Shown here: positions 46,591 to 50,576 of the stretch, one piece after another
Position numbering within the stretch: position 1 is the first letter of the stretch
How the letters are laid out: each line of letters starts with the position of its first letter
DNA from: a virus
Virus record (IMG/VR): IMGVR_UViG_3300031673_000071
Location: 1 to 50,576 of that record
Length of the DNA: 50,576 nt
Reading direction: 5' to 3' (one strand)
The notes under the pieces: generated by a model
Databases searched by the model: none
The model's input: the letters and a program-made list of their open reading frames with translations, nothing else
Told to the model about the DNA's origin: nothing
Translations under genes and position numbers: made by a program

Positions 46591-46598
46591 TAGATTTG
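46567..46598 (+). promoter_or_regulatory. Promoter
   Basis: TTTG at 46567-46570, 20 bases, TAGATTTG at 46591-46598; ATG at 46626. Confidence 0.75.
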
Positions 46599-46625
46599 TT
46601 GTAAATCATTTAATCAAATTTAATC

Positions 46626-46853
46626 ATGAAAAATGTAGACGAAGAATTAATTAAATTCCTAAAATGGAATTGTGCATATGATGCATTTATAGCTAATTTA
46701 TTAAGTGAGAAATGCGATGGTGCGCTATCTAGATCAGATCGACCAACCCCAAGAACTCTAACTATAAAGACCGCCTTTCACTGGGGAACAACCAAACAGG
46801 GCACCTCATTTTGGGGCGGATTAGATTATAAATATAGAACTTTAGAAAAATAA
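46626..46853 (+). CDS. Hypothetical protein, 75 aa
   Basis: It has an acidic start (MKNVDEELIKFLKWNCAYDA) and a basic middle (SRSDRPTPRTLTIKTAFHWG). No motif recognised; part of the small-gene array. Confidence 0.5.
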   Translation: MKNVDEELIKFLKWNCAYDAFIANLLSEKCDGALSRSDRPTPRTLTIKTAFHWGTTKQGTSFWGGLDYKYRTLEK

Positions 46854-46869
46854 ATAAAAAACTAATCAA

Positions 46870-47088
46870 ATGAAAAAAGTAAAACCAGACGAAATATACA
46901 CGCCAGCCATAGGAGAAACATTCGAGATAAACGGAAAAATAGTAAGAGCCATGTTAGTATCTCAGCCCTCTTCATGTGAATTATGCGCACTCGACTTCGC
47001 CAATTGCGGTAATATTCAATGCATACGCCCTGACAAAAAAGGCTCACAGGTGTTAATATTCTTGGAGGTGCAAGATGATACCAAATAA
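46870..47088 (+). CDS. Small Cys-rich protein, 72 aa
   Basis: PSSCELCALDFANCGNIQCI contains four Cys residues that could form a zinc site, framed by beta strands. The leader ends ACTAATCAA just before the ATG, related to the leaders of following genes. Confidence 0.55.
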   Translation: MKKVKPDEIYTPAIGETFEINGKIVRAMLVSQPSSCELCALDFANCGNIQCIRPDKKGSQVLIFLEVQDDTK

Positions 47089-47116
47089 GTAAGTCTAATA
47101 ATTAAAAACTAAACAA
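47087..47116 (+). repeat. Repeated gene leader, copy 1
   Basis: AAGTAAGTCTAATAATTAAA then AACTAAACAA before ATG 47117. Closely similar leaders stand at 47489-47521 and 48163-48195; shorter ACTAAACAA-type ends occur before ATGs at 47766 and 48754. Confidence 0.6.
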
Positions 47117-47473
47117 ATGAAAACTGGATTTAAAGATAAAAACGGAAGGGATATAAATGTTGGTGATGTGGTTAAGTTTAAATGTTGTGGAAATAATTAT
47201 ATAACACAAGAAGTTCGTAAATCGGAAAATGGATACACACCATTCGATCGAACGATTAGAATAGAAGCTTCACCCTACACAGATCCTAGTGAATGTGTTA
47301 TTATTAAAGTTACCAACCGTACTTTTACTAAAGGACAGAAAGTAAAGGTACTTGTGGGTTGTGTATGGCAAAATGCAGAAGTTGAAGATTACCACTCAGA
47401 CACTAAATATTACCTATGTGGTACAAATAGTTGGTCAACACACTTTCACGAAAATAGCATTAAGGCTGTTTAG
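47117..47473 (+). CDS. YopX-like phage protein, 118 aa
   Basis: FKDKNGRDINVGDVVKFKCC resembles the start of YopX-family proteins (KDKNGKEIYEGDIVK). The remainder is beta-rich (FTKGQKVKVLVGCVWQNAEV). YopX proteins are widespread in phages but without known function. Resemblance is limited to the N-terminus. Confidence 0.5.
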   Translation: MKTGFKDKNGRDINVGDVVKFKCCGNNYITQEVRKSENGYTPFDRTIRIEASPYTDPSECVIIKVTNRTFTKGQKVKVLVGCVWQNAEVEDYHSDTKYYLCGTNSWSTHFHENSIKAV

Positions 47474-47488
47474 TATGGTTGGTAACCA

Positions 47489-47521
47489 AACAAGTAAGTG
47501 TAACAATTAAAAGCTAAACAA
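47489..47521 (+). repeat. Repeated gene leader, copy 2
   Basis: ACAAGTAAGTGTAACAATTA then AAAGCTAAACAA before ATG 47522. Compare 47087-47116 and 48163-48195. Confidence 0.6.
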
Positions 47522-47761
47522 ATGAAAACATACTTAACTGAATTAAGAGCTATTAATCCAAGAACAGGGTCGCTAACTAAATTTTGCGGTCCAAACGTTC
47601 CAGGCATATCTATGTTGGATGCTCAAGTGTATTGCGAAAGACACGGATTGGGATATCTAACAGTAATAGGCGAATTAGTTGCTGAGATACCATGCAAGGA
47701 AGGTACGGAAGATCCTGATTGGGACAACATGCTTAATTTCGATAATATAACTAAAAACTAA
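47522..47761 (+). CDS. Hypothetical protein, 79 aa
   Basis: MKTYLTELRAINPRTGSLTK, then SMLDAQVYCERHGLGYLTVI and an acidic tail. The alpha/beta layout is compact but not assigned to a family. It has the repeated leader. Confidence 0.55.
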   Translation: MKTYLTELRAINPRTGSLTKFCGPNVPGISMLDAQVYCERHGLGYLTVIGELVAEIPCKEGTEDPDWDNMLNFDNITKN

Positions 47762-47765
47762 ACAA

Positions 47766-47888
47766 ATGGAAAAAGATTGTTGTCCGTATTGTGGAGCGAG
47801 CGAAGAATCTCTTCGTGTTGTAGGTAAAAATGCAGTATGTGAGATTTGCGGCTGCAAGTTTAAAATTGAATATATTATAGAAAATTAA
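47766..47888 (+). CDS. Small zinc-ribbon protein, 40 aa
   Basis: DCCPYCGASEE and AVCEICGCKF provide two Cys knuckles. The leader is CTAAACAA right after the previous stop. Function unknown. Confidence 0.5.
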   Translation: MEKDCCPYCGASEESLRVVGKNAVCEICGCKFKIEYIIEN

Positions 47889-47898
47889 GACTAATCAG

Positions 47899-48150
47899 AT
47901 GGAAAAAGTAAATAGAATAAAACAAGGATTTACATTTTTAAAAGAAGATTGCTCACAAGTATGGTTATGTGGTTTTATAAATAAAACAGAAATACCAAAA
48001 ACAGCAACAAAGGAAATATATGAAGATTGTGATTTCACACATGAGTTTAATGATACTAAAAATGATGGTTATGACGATGGTTCAGATTATGGAAATATTT
48101 ATCTTCCGTTTTACGATGATGTTTACCTAAAATTTGAGGTGTATTCATAA
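47899..48150 (+). CDS. Hypothetical acidic protein, 83 aa
   Basis: MEKVNRIKQGFTFLKEDCSQ starts it, and an Asp/Gly/Tyr-rich stretch (NDGYDDGSDYGNIYLPFYDD) follows. The charge would suit a DNA-mimic or inhibitor, but that is only a thought. No family recognised. Confidence 0.5.
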   Translation: MEKVNRIKQGFTFLKEDCSQVWLCGFINKTEIPKTATKEIYEDCDFTHEFNDTKNDGYDDGSDYGNIYLPFYDDVYLKFEVYS

Positions 48151-48162
48151 TTTCACATAGTA

Positions 48163-48195
48163 AACAAGTAAGCCTAATAGTTAACAGTAAGACAA
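48163..48195 (+). repeat. Repeated gene leader, copy 3
   Basis: ACAAGTAAGCCTAATAGTTA then ACAGTAAGACAA before ATG 48196, similar in order and spacing to copies 1 and 2. Confidence 0.55.
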
Positions 48196-48384
48196 ATGAA
48201 AAAGAAACCATATTGCTATAATTGCAAATTTGCAGGAAAAGGATTCAAATCATGTAAAGTAACTAATCATCACTGCGAAGATGAAAAGCAATACAATCAA
48301 GAAAAACATGATAAAGGTGAATTTACTGCATGGGATACATTAAGAGTGTTTAGCGACACTTGCGACAATCACGAATTTAAATAG
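48196..48384 (+). CDS. Small Cys/His-rich protein, 62 aa
   Basis: PYCYNCKFAGKGFKSCKVTN then HHCEDEKQY and later SDTCDNHEF: at least five Cys and several His, probably metal-binding. Unknown role. Confidence 0.55.
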   Translation: MKKKPYCYNCKFAGKGFKSCKVTNHHCEDEKQYNQEKHDKGEFTAWDTLRVFSDTCDNHEFK

Positions 48385-48447
48385 GTGTCAAGTTTTTTAT
48401 AGTGGCAAATTGTATGTGTAGATTTTTAACCGATTAAATTATAGAAA

Positions 48448-48699
48448 ATGGATTTTAAAGCAGAATTAGTAAAAGAGCTAGGATTAGGAGCAATTGCGGA
48501 ATCTACAATGCTAGAAGATTATATAAAAGCCTGTGAAGTAATTGCGGTTAGATACCACGAAAGCGAGGTTAAAAAATTACATATACAAAATATAGTATTA
48601 GAAATGCAGAACGCAGCAATGTACGCACACAGCCACAATTTAAGCAGATTCGAAACCCGTATAGAGTTGCAGAAAGTAAAAAGGAAATGGAAACTTTAA
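48448..48699 (+). CDS. Hypothetical helical protein, 83 aa
   Basis: MDFKAELVKELGLGAIAEST continues with helices to a basic end (RIELQKVKRKWKL). It is almost wholly helical and soluble. No family recognised. Confidence 0.5.
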   Translation: MDFKAELVKELGLGAIAESTMLEDYIKACEVIAVRYHESEVKKLHIQNIVLEMQNAAMYAHSHNLSRFETRIELQKVKRKWKL

Positions 48700-48713
48700 A
48701 TTACCTCTAATTA

Positions 48714-48736
48714 TTGGCTAAATACACTTTTAATAA
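48714..48736 (+). repeat. 23-bp repeated upstream element (copy 2)
   Basis: Identical over 23 bases to the reverse complement of 9923-9945; here 17 bases before ATG 48754 and followed by an ACTAAACAG leader. Possibly a variant promoter shared between an early gene and a minus-strand island gene. Confidence 0.6.
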
Positions 48737-48753
48737 CATTAACAACTAAACAG

Positions 48754-49068
48754 ATGAAAAAAGAATTAAATATAAACGGAAATATCTACAGACTTGTAGA
48801 GGAAAAAGTGTTGATTGATAGGGCTGAATGTGCTGAGGTAACAAAATCATCAGAATTAGAATTAAAAATACTAACAAGAATAGCACACAAAAAAGGCTTG
48901 ATTGATGGGGTTGAATGTATTACCTATCTTATGGGACAAAAAATAATAATTAAAGAACCTTTTAGTACTACAGAGATCTATGGATCTTTAATGGACAGTA
49001 ATTGGAATATAATTTACCACAAGGCTACTGATAAGTGGGCTGAGATAGCAGATAATTGCAACGAATAA
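48754..49068 (+). CDS. Hypothetical protein, 104 aa
   Basis: MKKELNINGNIYRLVEEKVL opens a small beta/alpha protein containing KIIIKEPFSTTEIYGSLMDS. No family recognised. The stop lies at the base of a structured stretch (49067-49147). Confidence 0.5.
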   Translation: MKKELNINGNIYRLVEEKVLIDRAECAEVTKSSELELKILTRIAHKKGLIDGVECITYLMGQKIIIKEPFSTTEIYGSLMDSNWNIIYHKATDKWAEIADNCNE

Positions 49069-49147
49069 AAGAGTAATTGTTTTTTAACGTGGGGTTACTT
49101 ACCAATTAATTCGAGAATCGCCTAACATAACGACTCGAAACTCTTTT
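49067..49147 (+). other. Structured intergenic RNA segment
   Basis: AAAAGAGT (49067-49074) pairs with ACTCTTTT (49140-49147), and TTCGAG (49110-49115) with CTCGAA (49134-49139), which stack directly on each other. There is no T run, and a separate terminator follows, so this is a folded 3' region or small RNA rather than a terminator. Confidence 0.45.
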
Positions 49148-49154
49148 AATTTAA

Positions 49155-49182
49155 AAAGATCGGCACAATGTCGGTCTTTTTT
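49155..49182 (+). terminator. Terminator
   Basis: AAAGATCGGCA (49155-49165) pairs with TGTCGGTCTTT (49169-49179) with G-U pairs, then T residues. Confidence 0.75.
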
Positions 49183-49184
49183 AG

Positions 49185-49192
49185 TATATTTG
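49185..49192 (+). promoter_or_regulatory. Promoter
   Basis: TATATTTG three bases after the terminator T run; ATG at 49226. The upstream TTTG is not evident. Confidence 0.5.
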
Positions 49193-49225
49193 TACTATAT
49201 ATTTATTCATTAATACATTTATACT

Positions 49226-49489
49226 ATGTTTTATTTAAGAAAAATTGAGAGTGAAAACAAAAGAGAATCTAATATTTCTCTTGGCAGTTCGTACGTTTAC
49301 GAAAGTAAAGACCTTTGTAATGATTGGGAAAATCGAGTTTCAGAATGCCTAGATTGGATGAATGACGAAGCTAAAGAAAGAGTCTTTGCAATAGTATTTG
49401 ATTCTCTTGGGCATCCTATTCCGTTATTTAGAAGTGATGATAATTACATCGTAACCGAAAGTGGTAGGACTTACGCAAAGCTTCAATAA
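49226..49489 (+). CDS. Hypothetical protein, 87 aa
   Basis: MFYLRKIESENKRESNISLG, then CNDWENRVSECLDWMNDEAK and VFAIVFDSLGHPIPLF. Mixed alpha/beta and soluble. It stands one base before the next gene. No family recognised. Confidence 0.55.
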   Translation: MFYLRKIESENKRESNISLGSSYVYESKDLCNDWENRVSECLDWMNDEAKERVFAIVFDSLGHPIPLFRSDDNYIVTESGRTYAKLQ

Positions 49490-49490
49490 T

Positions 49491-49715
49491 ATGAAAACAA
49501 TAGAAGAGTATATCAAAGAAGGTAATGAGGGTTACTCATTAACAGATGTTATTGATAACCTAACCACTGATCAAATAGTTGAAGCCATAAAGGAGCACTC
49601 AGAAAAACAACAAGAGAATGATGTTCAATTAACTATTAATCTAAACGACGAATGGGATAGGGGATACTCTCAGGGCGGAGAAGATATGAAAGCCAACTAT
49701 GAGCTAAACGGATAA
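49491..49715 (+). CDS. Hypothetical acidic protein, 74 aa
   Basis: I chose ATG 49491 (MKTIEEYIKEGNEGYSLTDV) because an earlier in-frame ATG lies within the preceding gene. Helical, acidic, ending SQGGEDMKANYELNG. A terminator follows. Confidence 0.5.
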   Translation: MKTIEEYIKEGNEGYSLTDVIDNLTTDQIVEAIKEHSEKQQENDVQLTINLNDEWDRGYSQGGEDMKANYELNG

Positions 49716-49723
49716 TTTAATAT

Positions 49724-49747
49724 AAAGCCTCTTGATTGAGGCTTTTT
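49724..49747 (+). terminator. Terminator
   Basis: AAAGCCTC (49724-49731) pairs with GAGGCTTT (49738-49745), loop TTGATT, then TT. Confidence 0.75.
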
Positions 49748-49750
49748 AAG

Positions 49751-49762
49751 TAAATTTGTAGG
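49751..49762 (+). promoter_or_regulatory. Promoter for a leaderless message
   Basis: TAAATTTG at 49751-49758, TAGG, then ATG 49763: the same four-base spacing as at 10865, 17790 and 28020. Confidence 0.55.
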
Positions 49763-50107
49763 ATGGATAAACTAGGAATAAACGAATTCGAATTTAAAGA
49801 CGGATCATATACCAGAAGCGGAAAGGTATATAGTGTATCTGATTTAGTCGAATTATCAAAAAACTATAAGCCTTTCGATCTTCCAATAGCTGGTATTGAT
49901 ATAGGATTAAGCCCTTGGGGTGAGCTTACGATTAAATCGATGGCATATCATATAAAAAGAATGAACGAGGCAGATTTGCAATATCCTATCATACTAGATG
50001 ATACTGGCTATATATGTGATGGTTGGCACCGGCTACTGAAATCTATAATAGAAGGTAAAGAAACAATAAAGGCTATTAGATTACCATTAATGCCTGAACC
50101 TATTTAA
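49763..50107 (+). CDS. ParB/sulfiredoxin-like domain protein
   Basis: The product has 114 residues. YPIILDDTGYICDGWHRLLK (76-95) matches the ParB N-terminal domain signature (xPIxLxxxGxIxDGxHRxxA), which binds nucleotide. There is no DNA-binding HTH domain. In phages such proteins can be nucleases or regulators; nothing more can be said here. Confidence 0.65.
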   Translation: MDKLGINEFEFKDGSYTRSGKVYSVSDLVELSKNYKPFDLPIAGIDIGLSPWGELTIKSMAYHIKRMNEADLQYPIILDDTGYICDGWHRLLKSIIEGKETIKAIRLPLMPEPI

Positions 50108-50114
50108 TTTTCGC

Positions 50115-50122
50115 TATCTTTA
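50115..50122 (+). promoter_or_regulatory. Promoter of the HNH-terminase unit
   Basis: TATCTTTA at 50115-50122, two bases before a pseudoknot-forming leader; ATG of the HNH gene at 50211. Confidence 0.5.
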
Positions 50123-50123
50123 C

Positions 50124-50197
50124 ATTGGAGTTAAGATTTAGCGGTCTTATTCAATGAGGTTACACGTTCCTGCTCCAATACTACTATAACGTGTGAT
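50124..50197 (+). ncRNA. Pseudoknotted leader of the HNH gene
   Basis: ATTGGAG (50124-50130) pairs with CTCCAAT (50173-50179); GTTACACGTT (50159-50168) pairs with AACGTGTGAT (50188-50197) over ten pairs with two G-U. The helices interleave as an H-type pseudoknot. The start of transcription would fall at or near its first base. Topology and the ACTAC joining segment recall the structure at 10701-10815. Confidence 0.6.
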
Positions 50198-50210
50198 AAA
50201 AAACGAAACT

Positions 50211-50576
50211 ATGACAGAAATTTGGAAAAACATTACGGGCTATGAGGGATTGTATCAGGTTAGTAATCTTGGTAGGGTTCGGAGTTTGAGGAAGAATATA
50301 ATAATGAGTTTTAGCGACTCTAACGTATATTCACACATCAATCTAAGCAAACATGGAAAGCGCAGGACTTTTTTAGCGCACAGATTAGTTGCTTTAGCAT
50401 TTATACCCAATCCAGACAATAAGCCATGTATAGATCATATTGATGGGAATCCAACAAACAACCACGTATCTAATTTAAGATGGTGTACTATGATGGAGAA
50501 TCAAAACTTCCCATTGGCTATAAAGAATAAAATAGGCATAAACTCTAAAGATTCTAACTATAAATATAAGATAGAT
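50211..50576 (+). CDS. NUMOD4-HNH endonuclease, N-terminal part (continues at base 1)
   Basis: WKNITGYEGLYQVSNLGRVR is a clear NUMOD4 domain and CIDHIDGNPTNNHVSNLRW the HNH nuclease core with its catalytic His intact. The frame runs off the window and continues at base 3, giving about 191 residues in all. It is the first gene after a structured leader and is followed by the terminase, with which it overlaps. In the shared 140 bp, one codon differs between the two copies (Lys here, Arg at the left end). Confidence 0.9.
   Translation, partial: MTEIWKNITGYEGLYQVSNLGRVRSLRKNIIMSFSDSNVYSHINLSKHGKRRTFLAHRLVALAFIPNPDNKPCIDHIDGNPTNNHVSNLRWCTMMENQNFPLAIKNKIGINSKDSNYKYKID
50437..50576. repeat. Right copy of 140-bp terminal repeat
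   Basis: Matches bases 1-140 except A at 50563 for G at 127. It marks closure of a circular or circularly permuted genome of about 50,436 bp. Confidence 0.95.

Noticed and set aside
9731-50107. CRISPR array
   Set aside because: I looked for regularly spaced repeats with unique spacers; the tandem repeats found (22771, 26998, 37731) have no spacers, and the iterons are too short and irregular.

Overview
The window looks like one complete genome of a tailed siphovirus infecting a member of the Bacteroidota, probably Flavobacterium-like. DNA is AT-rich, and almost every transcription unit starts with a Bacteroidota-type promoter (TAnnTTTG, often with TTTG or TTG 17-22 nt upstream). Shine-Dalgarno sequences are mostly weak. 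The last 140 bases (50437-50576) repeat the first 140 with a single mismatch, so the molecule is circular or circularly permuted, about 50.4 kb, and the HNH endonuclease gene is cut by the window ends. I see no integrase, so nothing here directly supports lysogeny.

Layout on the + strand: HNH endonuclease and large terminase (1-1971); a run of very small genes (1992-3397); a noncoding transcription unit (3424-4001) holding two tRNA-like elements and what appears to be a circularly permuted tmRNA; two tail-fibre genes sharing an N-terminal module (4046-8040); portal (8060-9451); head-morphogenesis protein, scaffold, head fibre/decoration protein, major capsid and head-tail joining genes (10877-17172); tail tube, tail chaperone, tape measure and tail-tip genes (17177-27982); a lipoprotein and a lysis cassette with GH24 lysozyme (28032-29972). 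Three minus-strand islands of small genes (9496-10639, 12124-13366, 18433-19182) interrupt the structural module, bounded by two-way terminators. The first contains an integron attC-like palindrome and begins with a pseudoknotted leader RNA.

The right half is early/replicative: an HTH regulator and orphan HicB-like protein (30096-30621); a recombination operon with SMC-like ATPase, YqaJ exonuclease and an SSB-like DUF3127 protein (31366-34869); an SF2 helicase whose reading frame is broken inside its P-loop (35153-36696); a DnaA domain IV-like protein, DNA methyltransferase, zinc-ribbon metallophosphoesterase and VirE-type primase-helicase (36866-42096). A 338-bp gap after the primase-helicase is packed with GTAAC/GTTAC iterons and is my candidate replication origin. 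A degenerate NUMOD4 protein, a VRR-NUC nuclease, small genes and the small terminase follow (42435-46015). Finally there is an array of short genes, several behind a repeated leader sequence (46249-49715), a ParB-like protein, and the start of the HNH gene behind a second pseudoknotted leader.

The most unusual item is the tmRNA: the 3' tRNA-like half lies upstream of the 5' half, the two pair through a 7-bp acceptor stem and a two-part P2 helix, and a possible tag reading frame ends in a small hairpin. Functional calls rest on motif recognition by eye; many small genes remain unidentified.
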